A model generated the notes under the pieces. That model was not told the DNA's origin and made no database searches. It saw nothing but the letters and a program-made list of their open reading frames with translations. Shown here one piece after another: positions 13,401-23,528 of a DNA stretch of 64,000 nucleotides. Origin of the DNA: Phoronis australis (Eukaryota > Phoronida > Phoronidae); assembly GCA_002633005.1 (NCBI GenBank), contig NMRA01000468.1:64001-128000 (forward strand), written 5' to 3'. The number at the start of each line of letters is the position of its first letter. Within the stretch, counting starts at the first letter, position 1. A program made the translations under genes and the position numbers.

Positions 13401-16400
13401 TGCAGCTTTAAAAATTACATCATTCGTATATTCTAGTCATAGGGTATTTGAGCCTGAGTAATTCTGAGGCTAATCAACGATAAATCTTAAGATGTAATAG
13501 GTGCAGTGAGCGAGCAGATCTGTTTTGTAACTGAAAGTTGAAGGTTCGTCACAAGAAACGTCGCCAAACTTTTAAATTCATTTTGTCATCAAACTTATGC
13601 AGCTTCATACAACAACACCCAGAAAAAATGTACATGTCCTTTTGTTCATGTACGTACTCTATGAAACAGAATCTGATAAATTCTTTATCAAAATTGCTTC
13701 CATAAAGATACCTAGACCTTGGAATTCGCAAAAAAGGGAGATCCGAACATCAATGTTTTATTTTTTGAGGATCCTCTACTACGATCCAATAAAACGTTGA
13801 CTGGTGGTGCTTTCGCCATACAGCAAGCTGTTTTGTCCTCCAAGCACATCCTAACGTAAGAATTCTCGCTTCTGGCACATTTTAGACAGCATTAATAATT
13901 ATTACGAACGGCCCATATATGATAGCCTGCAAGGACCCTTGGGGCACTGTTTGGGCTTCAACTTATAATAACCCTCAATACAGACATTAATCCAAATGTT
14001 GTAACCCTTTTCAATGTCAATATTAGAAATATTACGGTTCTTTGATTATACCAGACATATTTTTCAATTAATAACGGCTTCACATAATTTTATTAATTTG
14101 TCGTGCCTTTTCCCGGCAGCGACGTTTAGGGATAGGGGGTTAAGAATTTCCCGCCATTTTGTTTTCGTATGGTCTGACTGTGTGACTTGTTGAGTCAGTC
14201 ATTGTTTTGCCTCGGTTGTTTAAGAGTCAGTCAGCATGCCGCACGGTTGCTGCTTACTGGGGTGTACTTGTTATCATCTCACGCGCACTTTGGTAATGCC
14301 ACTACACCGCTTTCCGAAAGATGACACGCTTCGCCGTACTTGGCTTGTTGGTGTGAAGAACGCTGCGTTACCGTCCACGCAACGTACAAAGCAGTGGAGG
14401 ATTAGTTTGTGGCAAGCATTTTCTGCCGCTGGATAACGAAAGAGATATGAACGCGGAATCTGTGAAGGTTCCTGCAAAACAAGCCCTGAAGAAGGGTGTC
14501 ATACCGTCGCTGTTGGTTCCCGGAAGTGTTCCGTCGTCAACCCTGAGAAGTGCATTTTAAGCGAAATGGCCCCGCGAGCTGTGACCTCTACAGTGACTGG
14601 AGGCGCGTCATCTACTGTCACCCGTGGCTCGACACGTTTACAAGAGCGTGCAATTCCGATAACTAGCAGTGATTTGTCCTTTGTTGGTGTTTACTGTAGC
14701 TCAAAGCCTGTAAGCAGCACCGCAGCGATGTTGAGTAGTGGTAGTGAACAAAGGCCAAGTTCGACATCCAGTGCCGAGGAGAACAGTTCGTACGTCGTCC
14801 AGTGGTCAGGCCGGTGAGCCAAACTTCGATAAGTTTTTGTGGACTTGACTAAAGTATATTGGAGCTATTTAGAAGATGCCAGGTGTGTAGCGAGTCACAC
14901 GGCGGGATGTAAGCGGTTTGGGTGCGCAGCCGGGTGGGAACAGCACAGGCATTCCATTGACTGAGGTCGGCGTAACAGTGCACATCTTGCAGTTGCACCA
15001 AGACAACTGTCTGTATTCGAGTCCCTCACTATACTCGGACTCAAACATATATCCACCCACAGCTAATACAAAGTAAAAGATTCCTAAATCCAACAAACGT
15101 AACTGAGTTCTCTACTACTGAACAATGTAACTTGTCGTAGAGTACTCGTCGACCGATGGGAAGTGGTGACGACAATTTTAGGAGACCAACACAAAAGCAA
15201 CGGAAGAACAGATCCTCACAGTAACTCGAAAGAACTAGAAACGGTCGGAATGAAGGGAAATTTCATAACTCCCTAAACGTCACTTCCGGAGAAGTGCACG
15301 ACTAATTGATAACATTACGGGCAGCCGTAATTAACTGCATTTGTCTGGGATAATCAACAAACCGTGTTTTTACCAAACATGACACGAAAAAGGGTTGCCT
15401 TCCCCTCAAGTTAAAAGAGTCCGTAATTATGCCAAACGGCATTCGGTGGACGGACTCCATACCTCCTACGACGTAGCCGTTTACAACGTCTGGCTTCAAC
15501 TTCCGGCCAGCAGGATCAATGACAGTTAACAACTGCCGAATTGTCTCTCGTGGTACAGTTAATCCATTCGCTAAGCGCTTCTGATACATAAGTGTATGGC
15601 CGTGCATCTGAAGCCCGGCTTGTTCTTCAACAAAACGAAGCACTTCATCTGTTTCCTACTGTCGCCGCTCAGTGCTAGGGTTCGTTTCATGAAAATTGTT
15701 TTAAGAGAGGGATTTGTCATATTGCTTCACACAGCTGTGTGAAGTGACCCAATTTCTGCCTGAGGTCTTTTCGCGTCAGCCTCAGCTACAACATTTGATG
15801 CGTCGTCAAACAGTATAGGACGTCACTTTAGAATACGCTTCAAGATCGAGAATTTCGCAACAGAATTCGCGACCACCGGTGAAAAAGTGATAGCCATTAT
15901 CGAGTCGACGCTTGGTTGAGATGAGAATCCTTGACTACATATATGGAGGATTCTATTGACAACGACGAAATTCATCAGAGAGAGTGTTTAGGCCCCCCTC
16001 CCGCCTGAAATCGTACCGCTTCTATACGAGTTTACGCTGAAGTTTATCTAAACAAAAATATTCTGTTTACAGGTTTGTGCGTGGCCTTTTGCCCTGTGTG
16101 CTATGAGTGTCACTTGGCATCCAAGATGGGCGAAAGCTGTTGCGTGCCTTGCTCTGTCCCAGGGTCACTCATAGCCCTGCGCGCCTATTTCAGAGGAAAA
16201 CACAACATATCGGTAGGTATAAAACTGTCGCATGCTGTCTATTTGTCACGCCTGCGCACACTGGCAAAAGTTTGTTGCGGAGGTTCCACACAGTTTATCA
16301 AAAGCCCTAAAAGCAGTGTTTTACTATATTTTACAGTTTTTAAAATATTTGTGAGTATTTTCATATGATGGATTATTTAGTTCAGGTCTGCCAACGCTTC

Positions 16401-17700
16401 GTAATTTCCCGCTTTTTTGGGGGTTTTCATACTTTTTCAATTATTCATACTTTTTATCAAGATTTGTTCATGGGTAAATTTCTTATATGTAGCGAAGAAA
16501 CATCTAGTTATAAGAACTGCAATGAAATGCAATAACCATGATAACTGTATCAGCTAAAATTTTTAGACTGTTGGATCGCACAATGGCTCCTCTTTGACGC
16601 CAAGGTGAAGTTCAAGTTTAAATTGAAGAGTAATAATCATTGTATTTTTGTACTTATCGATTATTTGCCAACCATGACCTTGGCCTGGATATGGGAACAG
16701 CCTGCGTGTGTGTTGGGAGGGGGGGGGGGGTTANNNNTCTGTTGTTTGTGTTTGCTGGAAGAGGGTTGTTTGTGTATGTACCTATCTCTGTTAAACTTCT
16801 GTATGTGTGAAAGTAAGAGTGCAAGCAAACAACGTACCATAGCATGTGTATGCATGTTGGCTTGTATTTTACTTTGTAGCAGGAAGAGATCTATTCCTGT
16901 TTGTAGTGAAGCCGCGTCTACACGTGAAGCCGTGTCTACACGTGAAGCCGCGTCTGCACGTGAAGCCGCGTCTACACGTGAAGCCGCGTCTACACGTGAA
17001 GCCGCGACTACACGTGAAGCCGCGTCTACACGTGAAGCCGCGTCTATATCCTGAATGAAGCACATTACCTAAATACTTAACACTTTGAAAAAACAAGGAC
17101 AGAACTTTTTAAAATAACCGCGATGAGAGTGAAGCCTTAACTCGGTGCCCGTCATGTGAAACGGTAATTATTAGTGTGTGTTCAAGACAGTGTATTAAAA
17201 AGAAAGGCACAATAAAACATTCAATAGCAAACGTGTGCGTATATTTCGGACACAGTCGCCTGCGCACATACATGAAGCTTTCTGTGATAGCAAGTATAGC
17301 AGCATATGTTAATAAAAACAACAACGGATATGAACTGGCTTGACATGTTTCGGCGTTTATTGAAACACCGTCATCAGATGAAACACATAGTGGCCACCGA
17401 AACATGTCAAGCCCGTTCCAATCCGTTGTTTTCATTAACAAATGGAGCTTTGACGCATGCGCGGAATACTTGAGCAAAATACGAAAAACGCTTGTACCCA
17501 AATACATTAGTGTGCTATATGCGTCTCATTGAATCTTTGTTATCCCACAGGGCTCCATCATGGACGACTGCTGCATGGTGGCCTGTTGCTATCCGTGCAC
17601 CGTGTGCCAGCTGTCTCGAGAGGTCGACAGAATGAACAACACCACGGTGATTGTGCAGGGAGGCTCCACCACCACCACCACCGTCGCAAACGTCATATAA
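7454..17700 (+). CDS. PLAC8/cornifelin-family Cys-rich protein, four coding exons
   Basis: Exons 7454-7570, 9050-9161, 16073-16212 and 17551-17700 join in consistent phases (0, 1, 0) to give 172 aa. Exon 1 encodes a Pro/Gln/Tyr-rich N-terminus. Exon 2 adds a Gln/Thr stretch, then the family signature start R-x-W-S-S-G-I-C-x-C-C-E-D. Exon 3 continues with clustered Cys (CVAFCPVCYEC, ESCCVPC). Exon 4 has DDCCMVACCYPCTVCQLSRE, the hallmark CC-x4-C-x2-CQ-x2-RE block, and ends in a Thr run. All junctions are GT-AG. An acceptor at 7441-7442 implies an upstream non-coding exon. PLAC8 proteins are small Cys-rich membrane-associated or cytosolic proteins with varied roles (cornifelin in skin, metal or size regulation in plants and fungi); the role here is not deducible. 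Introns 1-3 are packed with mobile DNA. Confidence 0.93.
7571..8079. repeat. modular dispersed repeat, copy 1 (cut by gap)
   Basis: It starts with a GTCCGTCCGTCCG-rich head and repeats modules built on ATTTTCATGAAATTTGG followed about 100 bp later by CCTAGTGGCAATTTT. The same modules occur at 18,765-19,265, 52,505-52,760 and 58,470-59,090. It runs directly into the N gap, and a trailing fragment may survive at 8,560-8,640. Confidence 0.7.
8080..8411. other. assembly gap of 332 Ns
   Basis: Undetermined bases inside intron 1 of the PLAC8-family gene, adjoining a repeat, which probably caused the gap. Shorter N runs occur at 1552, 16734-16737, 22491 and 47263, mostly at repeats or homopolymers. 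Confidence 0.99.
11041..11340 (+). mobile_element. possible decayed LINE 3' end
   Basis: Broken frames resemble the C-terminal tail of LINE ORF2 proteins: an F-K-C-x6-R-E-L motif around 11,079, then after a frameshift a Leu/Asn-rich tail (LNENQLILNAF and following) ending near 11,269, followed by an AT-rich tail. The match is by motif impression only. Confidence 0.35.
11530..11955 (+). repeat. interrupted CTATCGATAGACTTACTAA minisatellite
   Basis: Degenerate units near CTATCGATAGACTTACTAACT occur at 11,535-11,600 and 11,846-11,955. About 240 bp between them ends in a CCCCCCTAAATCCGCCTATG transposon terminus, so a mobile element seems to have inserted into the array. Confidence 0.65.
12225..12520 (+). 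pseudogene. fragment of THAP transposon, second copy
   Basis: About 200 bp of leader plus the start of the THAP reading frame (ATGCCGCACGGTTGCTGCG at 12,391) align by eye to 14,070-14,290. Downstream similarity is lost within about 60 bases and the frame is broken, so this is a truncated relic. Confidence 0.65.
12712..13168 (-). pseudogene. Cys-rich coding-like exon with one in-frame stop
   Basis: On the minus strand a 457-nt segment is bounded by an acceptor (TTTTGCAG) and a donor (CAG|GTAGTT). One frame is open throughout except for a single TAA at 12,817-12,819. The peptide is protein-like: a charged N-part, seven Cys (DCHC, ACQQEC, PCNNDELC), then a hydrophobic stretch around DIIAAALSLG, and after the stop a Ser/Asn/Phe/Glu-rich tail. 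The family is not recognised. It lies antisense in intron 2 of the PLAC8-family gene. It may be a disabled gene, an allele with a nonsense change, or an exon whose true 3' end lies before the stop. Confidence 0.45.
14090..15312 (+). mobile_element. THAP-domain DNA transposon with terminal inverted repeats
   Basis: The left sequence from 14,091 (TATTAATTTGTCGTGCC..., GACGTTTAGGGA) is complementary to the right sequence ending at 15,311, giving imperfect inverted repeats of about 60-70 bp. Between them lies a frameshifted THAP-domain gene. THAP plus inverted repeats fits a P-element-like transposon, but no transposase core was recognised, so the element is internally deleted or non-autonomous. 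It sits in intron 2 of the PLAC8-family gene. Confidence 0.7.
14236..14560 (+). pseudogene. THAP zinc-finger protein, frameshifted
   Basis: From ATG 14,236 the frame encodes MPHGCCLLGC, then PLHRFPKDD, RRTW and QWRI, the first part of a C2CH THAP domain. The remaining ligands appear in the next frame from about 14,400: VCGKHF supplies the C-x2-H pair and GVIPSLL matches the family's AVP-type box. This second frame ends at TAA 14,558-14,560. A one-base indel near 14,395-14,405 thus separates the two halves. THAP domains bind DNA and are found in P-element transposases and in genes derived from them. Confidence 0.75.
15302..15654 (-). pseudogene. integrase-like protein fragment
   Basis: A minus-strand open frame of about 117 codons is preceded by a possible acceptor (GCGACAGTAG). 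It contains GLTVPRETIRQLLTVIDPAG, which resembles the helix-turn-helix region preceding the integrase catalytic core of an animal transposon-derived integrase family. The expected following catalytic-core region is not visible. It ends inside the right inverted repeat of the THAP element. Family assignment rests on one motif. Confidence 0.4.
16906..17046 (+). repeat. 18-bp minisatellite, about 8 units
   Basis: Near-perfect tandem copies of CGTGAAGCCGCGTCTACA. Because 18 is a multiple of 3, all six frames stay open and create repetitive pseudo-ORFs. It lies in intron 3 of the PLAC8-family gene, 170 bp after an N-interrupted G run. Confidence 0.95.
17308..17439. mobile_element. inverted repeat from a Penelope-like element terminus
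   Basis: The arm 17,308-17,353 (GTTAATAAAAACAACAACGG to GACATGTTTCGG) is complementary to 17,397-17,439, with about 43 bp between. A related arm lies at 63,017-63,063, next to a Penelope-type GIY-YIG fragment, which ties this hairpin to that element class. It lies about 110 bp upstream of the last PLAC8-family exon. Confidence 0.7.
17341..17377 (-). ncRNA. hammerhead-ribozyme-like core
   Basis: On the minus strand CTGATGA is followed by a stem-loop (GGTGTTT, CAAT, AAACGCC), then GAAA and CATGTC. These are the conserved pieces of a type I hammerhead with a minimal stem III, as known from Penelope-like elements. Stem I pairing is poor on the 5' side of CTGATGA, so it may be inactive or recombined. 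Confidence 0.55.
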
Positions 17701-18032
17701 AGCGCCTTCGTGTATTACACCGTTCTGCTGCGTGTTAACCTAAATATGCTCCTAAATTCAGCACCCGTATATTATAATTATAAGTTATACTAAGGACGCT
17801 TAGGAAGAAACAGTTTCAAGATATGTTCAAGTAACACCCATGAGTTCCATGGAGGACTGGTGCAAATAGTTGCGTTTTCCATTTGAATTTGAATCACTTC
17901 TTATAGTAGGTGCAAAGTGATATCAACCCACACACAGGCAACCACACACAGACACACACGCACACAAATACACGCCTTAGCACTGTTGCACTCGTTTTTT
18001 GTATGAAGTTATGTAAGTCGTTCGTAGAGTTA

Positions 18033-18038
18033 AATAAA
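18033..18038 (+). terminator. AATAAA poly(A) signal, PLAC8-family gene
   Basis: First consensus AATAAA after the stop at 17,698-17,700, implying a 3' UTR of about 350 nt. Confidence 0.55.
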
Positions 18039-18764
18039 AAGCTTGACTAAGACTGTAATATCATTTTTTTAAAAGCAGGCTTATTTTAGCACTATACTTA
18101 GGTAGGTCTCAAAACTCAAATGTTTGCCATGCAGTTGTGAAGTCGGGCACCATGGAAATCTTATCATATTGGGATAGCACTGGGTGGTACCTACTGGATC
18201 AAAGACGCTGGCGTTTATAATCCCTATACGCGACGGACCAGGGTGTGCGTGTGAAAAGTTGCATTGGTCCCGTAGGAGCACAATTAAAGCTATGGCTAGG
18301 GTCTCCCTTCGGGTATGACCAAAAAAGTCTTTTTAGAGCAAACGCCAAGGTTTATCCCTAAAATTTGTGATAACCCTTGGTAATAACCTAGACACTATTG
18401 TATTTTAAAATTTGTTACGAAATGGCTCGCAAGTGAGGGAAAGTTTATTTTTCAGAAAAGATAATTAGTACGAAAGAAGTGTTCTACACCAGCTGACGTA
18501 ACCTTAAGGCAACAGTTTGAGAAATGGTAGGCAATTAAAACAATGTTGGAAGCCTTTGGGAATGAAAAAAAAAGTTTTGGCAATTATTTTCATTTTGGTG
18601 AGACTTAACTGAATTTAGTCTCTTCGACTGGGAGGAGCATTGCATAAAACTGTTCTCAAATATAACTATTAAGTGGCATAAGCAAAGTACACTTAAACTA
18701 CTGATTTAAAAAACCTACTGCTTCAACTGGCGTGTGGTATCTGGTCGTCGACAAATACTGTTTT

Positions 18765-19265
18765 CTTTTTAGTTTTTTTTGGGGTGTTTGCCGCCCTATC
18801 GACCAAAACACTTTAAGGAGGATTAGGAAAATTGGCACGTGGGTTCCTCAGTGTTGGGAAGGGGACGACTGACGATGATTTTCAGTTGGCTCCGGCTACT
18901 GTGATTTCTTCTAGTGATAGTTTTGGTGTTTTTGCGTCCGTGGCAGTATCTCGTGAACCTCTTGCAGGTTTTGTATGTGCAAATGTATTTCAATGAAAAT
19001 GGCAACAGATGGCGTGGTCTTTCGTACGTAACCGACCACCACTGTGCTCCCAAGCGGCAGTTTCAATTTTTAATCAAGTGCATTTTTCGTTTGTTATTTT
19101 TGAGTTTTGGTGTCTGCTTCTCTATTGGCCAAATCACTCCAAGGATCATCGTGAAAATTGGCATGTGTGGAGGTGCTCGTCTGGAAGTGCGTGGCTGATA
19201 ATGAACGGGTCTGACTGATGTGGTGCCCTGTCGTGGCAATTTTATTTTTGGGGTATCCTGCTCGA
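18765..19265. repeat. modular dispersed repeat, copy 2
   Basis: It shares phrases with 7,571-8,079 and 58,470-59,090: GTGAAAATTGGCATGTGTGG, AGGGGACGACTGACGATGATTTTC and CGTGGCAATTTTATTTTTGG. Divergent and non-coding. Confidence 0.6.
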
Positions 19266-20500
19266 TACGGGGTCATCCCGGGTGTGTCCCAAATTCTATG
19301 TGTCCCGTTTCCCTATATACGGGCCGGGTTCTATGTGTCCCAGTTTTCTTTGCATCGGACGGGGTTTTGTTTTTTAGTGTGGTTGTGATTGTAATTAGGA
19401 CTACTTATGTATGTAAAGTAGCGCTACAGAGGTCAAAATTGCTTACCTTTTAATTGGATTGAAAATGGCCTCAACATAGTCATTTGGACAAACAATGGTC
19501 ATTTCTTATGAAACCTGCGCGTACTAGCTCTCCCAGTTTGAATGTTATGTATGACCTTTTCCTTCTGAAATTTGTGATTTTATGCCAAAGTGTCATGTGA
19601 CCTTGGCATTGAATGAGCTTGTAAAAACCGATAATAGATCAAGCAAGATTTTCAAATAAACTTGCGTTCCATCGCAGAAATTTAAGGAACACCGGTTTAT
19701 AACTGTATAAATATTCATGACTTTCACCTTTGCACTCGGGAATTAAAGAATAGAATCGAATTTGTTGACTGTTTTGCGACTATAGATTCTCCTCTAGGCG
19801 CATATTTTATTATTTTCTATAGTCGGTGATTTGGACTTTACTATTTAACTAATTATTACTGTTCTATGAGCGCCTTTACCGATTATAATTACGGAATTGT
19901 ACATTGCCTGCAATGAAAACTCGAGGTAGAACGTAAATCGATTATGAAATTAAATAGCAGTGCCTTTATTCGTGTTGTGTCGAGCACTCGTTGAGCTCTG
20001 AGTAAACACAAAAGATTTCATTGTGAAGGGTAAACACAACCTCTCTAGGAGACATAGATACGGCAACGCAAGCTAAGCAACGGCGAATGTAGCACGCTGC
20101 TGTCAGAGTAGACGGGGCTATCGACCGCATTGGGTGCTAGATCTGACTCTTGACTGACTTTTTGGCTCCCGAAAGGTAACTTAATGTAATACTAATCTCA
20201 GAATATACGATATAAGTTGTCTTTACCGTAGTTAAACCTGTGCGTTTAGTAGACATACAAAAATGTTTGCTTACAACAGTGTGATCTCGTGACAAAAAGA
20301 GTCGTCTACGAGGGATTTCATTGATGTGAGTGGTTTTCCCTGCTTTTAATGATACAAAATTCAATTACAGTGAAACTGGCAACTTTTGGGTCATCTATTA
20401 CATTTTCGAAGGTCATCGTGCCGGTGAGTTGTGGACTCTATTTCGTTGGGGGTGCGAGTTTTCAAAGCCCTCTTAGATCGTGTATGAGTACAGACACGTC
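19266..20500. other. intergenic, no gene recognised
   Basis: AT-rich sequence with a short repeated TCTATGTGTCCC phrase near 19,290-19,345. Nothing else was recognised. Confidence 0.4.
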
Positions 20501-20516
20501 GTACATAAAAAAACAG

Positions 20517-20792
20517 TTAACCTAGAAAAAGTGGATACTCGAGGAGTTCCACTTGACTCCAGTTCCGGTATCGCCAGTGATAATCCGTCTTGCAGTGAGC
20601 TTTGAGTGACGCACCAGTTGAACAAAGTTCACATTGCTGAGAATTGTATGTTTTCGTAAGGCGCCCCTCCAGAATGTCAACATAACCTCTTTTACAAGCG
20701 CTGGTTTGTTTGATGTCAGTCATATTTTGTGTACTCACTCTCGGGCCCGAACACACGCATTCAATACACTGTGGCTCACTGGGCATGTTCAC
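20517..20792 (-). CDS. hypothetical Cys-rich small protein or exon
   Basis: An ATG at 20,784-20,786 opens a frame of about 89 codons with a protein-like composition and eight Cys: CIECVC, ACKRGY, QCELC and a final AHC, then an aromatic YHWRYRNW segment. No signal peptide is visible at this ATG and no family is recognised. The Cys spacing loosely recalls von Willebrand C-like modules but is not diagnostic. It could be an exon of a larger gene or a chance frame. Confidence 0.3.
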   Translation of the reverse strand: MNMPSEPQCIECVCSGPRVSTQNMTDIKQTSACKRGYVDILEGRLTKTYNSQQCELCSTGASLKAHCKTDYHWRYRNWSQVELLEYPLFLG

Positions 20793-21287
20793 ATATAGTT
20801 ATTTTGTACTTGTTTAAAACAGTTATCTGAATCGTAGACTATGTCACAGTAACACATAATAAATACAAATCTTCTGCTAAGCAGGCCTCAGTGTAGGCCG
20901 CGTGTTGATCCTAAGTTCTGCGGTAGTGAAACTCACTATATATATAACAGGAAAGTGTCTGAGGCAGCTGTACTTTCACAAATGAATACCCTGTATTTAT
21001 TTATCAATTAGGTCTAGTTAGGTTGTGAAGCTAGTTTTTCATGAGCAATGCGATAACGGTAACTCCCATGACCGAAAAACGTCACATCGATTACAGCACT
21101 GAAAGTACACCTACAATAAAAATGAAATCATAAAATGTAGGACTAGTTCACTCTTCTCGTGAATTTTATGGAAGTGTACTGGAGAGTGACTTCCCTTGTT
21201 GTTTTTGTAAGTTAACACGAACGGGCCGGTAGTCCCATCCTACATTACGACTACTTTTTACAGCGTCGCCTACGATTCTCAATCAGG

Positions 21288-23528
21288 ATGTCCCATCACA
21301 GTAGCCGAATACAGTCGTCGAGCAGCAGCACCTCGCAGGCCAGTCGAGCTGCGCCGCCTCCAGGCGCTGCTGCCCCGACTCGGGCTCCACCTGCCACTGG
21401 CCCAAGGGCGAAATCGCATTCAGTCGTACTCGGTTACGGACCGTTCGACGTCATTGCAGCACCACCGGCAAATTTGTACACGGGTAAGAGTGATAGGGCT
21501 AAAATGGCCTCGACCCGGCTACCAAGTTCATTTGCATATTTACCCGGCCCTAGTTGACAACAGTATGAAAATAATACTGAATAAGAAAGCGTGTTTTATC
21601 CTTTAAATCAACCTACAAAGAAGCAACCTACTTGAATAATGCAAAGTAATGGACTGATGAGTAATGAACTGTAGTAATCAATTATGACGAGACTGTAATG
21701 ACCTTCCTCCGTCAATGGACCTAATTCACGCGGCGGACATAAAAATCCAAAGCGAGGCTCTCTGCGATAAACAAAGTATAAGTTGACATTGCGTGAGTTA
21801 AATGGCCGGTCTGCCGAGTCCAACCTGGATATTAAATCTTAAAAATATATCAATCATTAACCACAGAGGCGTAGAAAAATACATTAGAGAACATGTTAAT
21901 GAACCAAACAGTTGTCTGACGAAAGGGTATAATTTTTTTTTCGGAAAACTGGGTTCGAAACATGAACAGTAAATATGACCAAATTGCGACGATCGTGGTG
22001 TTACGGATTAGGCATTATGCTGAATACAGGGTTACGTTTCTTCTTGTAAATTGGTCATCTGCTCGTATTGTTGGAGTTGAAGATATATTCGGCAGTGGTG
22101 GCTCATCGCATTTTGCTGTCATGTGCAATTAGTCTAATATGGTTTAATTTCAGTTGATCAAGAATAATAGCAGCACCTAGTTAGGTAGGCACTACCGGGA
22201 CTCAAAGTTGATTTGTCATTGATCTGAAAGAATAATTGATGTTATTAAATGTGTATATTTATTAAGATAAAAACCAGGCTCGTAATTGAAAATATTTAAA
22301 TTATTTGACCATTCATTTCGTGTGTTATGTTTCAAATATCAATCTGGACCAAATTGAATTTTAAAATTAAAACACCTAATTCTTTCGTCCAAAGCATATC
22401 TCGTTTTAGAGCTCAATTTCAGTTAACTGGACAGAACAAGTAGTGGATTTAGAGGGGGGCCAAGGGGAGCCATGCCCCCCCCCCCCCCCCNGAGGGGAAT
22501 TTTTGTCGCCGAATGAGGTGAAAAATCTACTAGCACCCCCGCCCTGTTGCAAGCTTTCATAGGCTCTGTCTCAAGTAGCATTTTGTGCTTTTCACATCGT
22601 CACCGGTGTGGTTACAGCCGGGTGATTTGAACTTCGGTGATCACTAGAAGGGGAATTTTAATTAGGCCTCGTGGGGGATTTTTTAATACTTTTGCGGAGA
22701 AGGCAATACGGCCGAGTTCGGTCCCAAAATCTAGGGATTGAGGGCCCTGTCCTTTTTGGAAAGAAAAATGCATCGTGTTTCAACCCGTAGTCATAATAAC
22801 ACAGCCTGGTTGGCCGAAGAGTCACCGGGCCGTTTGTTCAGTTGCTATGATGCTCGGCAACCGCCAGATGTGACAAAATATGATCTGACTTATCGAAAAT
22901 ATTCATTAATTTTACACGGGCATATTTTCCTTCGTTGCGGCGTATGGCAACGACCCAACGCTTCCGAATCTCAACGTCCTTAGGGATTGTAAAACAGACA
23001 TTTGAGTGTCCGTATTTTTTTGAGCCGTTCGAGCAACGCGGAATACAACTATGCGCATAAGCGAGCTATCGTAGCGAGACTCGTTTTGGAATGCGCTTCC
23101 TGTCGGCGTGAATTAGGTCTATACGTTGACATGACATGGCCGAATGGAAAACACAGTTGGGGCTTTTTCAGCAGAGAAAATTTTAATGTCAGCGATGCGA
23201 CCTTTCGTACCTACGATTTTCGATTACCATTTGAACTGTTTAGTCTGTGAGCTAGCCAATCTATCTATCTTGTACAATTCGTGTCATGTTAAGGTCACTT
23301 CCTCTTCGTTTTTCGTCAACAGGACCGGACAACTTGCGCCACCATATGGTCTCCACCAACAACAATCCCCAGTTTGTGGGAAATGGCTTGCGGTCCTTCG
23401 AACAGACTAGTCAAATGTCTTATCTAACGAGGCCTGCACCTGAATCGAAATTCCCTCTTGCCAAGAACGGAAGGATTGGGGAGATCGGTTGGCCAGTGGA
23501 ATATTTCAAAGTTGTTAAGGGAGTGTAA
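21288..23528 (+). CDS. uncharacterised two-exon gene, 133 aa
   Basis: Exon 21288-21483 starts at ATG and ends in phase 1 at a strong donor (GG|GTAAGA). Exon 23323-23528 starts after CGTCAACAG and ends at TAA. The joined protein has a Ser- then Ala/Pro-rich N-terminal 45 residues (low complexity), then an ordered-looking C-terminal 90 residues containing SHSVVLGYGPFDVIAAPP, HHMVSTNNNPQFVG, SYLTRPAPESKFPLAKNG and GWPVEYFKVVKGV. There is no signal peptide or membrane segment. The short Pro/Tyr/Asn-punctuated style recalls ciliary microtubule-inner proteins, but this is an impression, not a match. An acceptor-like TTTTTACAG just before the ATG suggests an upstream leader exon. Two repeats lie in the intron. 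Confidence 0.7.
22438..22545. mobile_element. MITE end, GTGGATTTAGAGG with C run
   Basis: AGTAGTGGATTTAGAGGGGGG followed by a 16-base C run and an N. It matches the terminus style of the elements at 4,942-5,270 and 42,657-42,818. The other end was not located. Confidence 0.5.
22693..23121 (+). repeat. 430-bp dispersed repeat, copy 1
   Basis: Closely matches 38,717-39,150, sharing GGATTGAGGGCCCTGTCC, CTTTTTGGAAAGAAAAATG and GGCGTGAATTAGGTCTATAC. Non-coding on both strands. The second copy abuts the start of duplication unit B. Confidence 0.85.

Noticed and set aside
14869-15096. Minus-strand WCNCKMC frame recalling a P2X7-type intracellular motif
   Set aside because: Too short, no CC-x-E continuation, and inside the THAP transposon.
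16605-17096. Repetitive frames on both strands over the minisatellite
   Set aside because: They are artefacts of an 18-bp tandem repeat with no stop in any frame, and they cross N bases.
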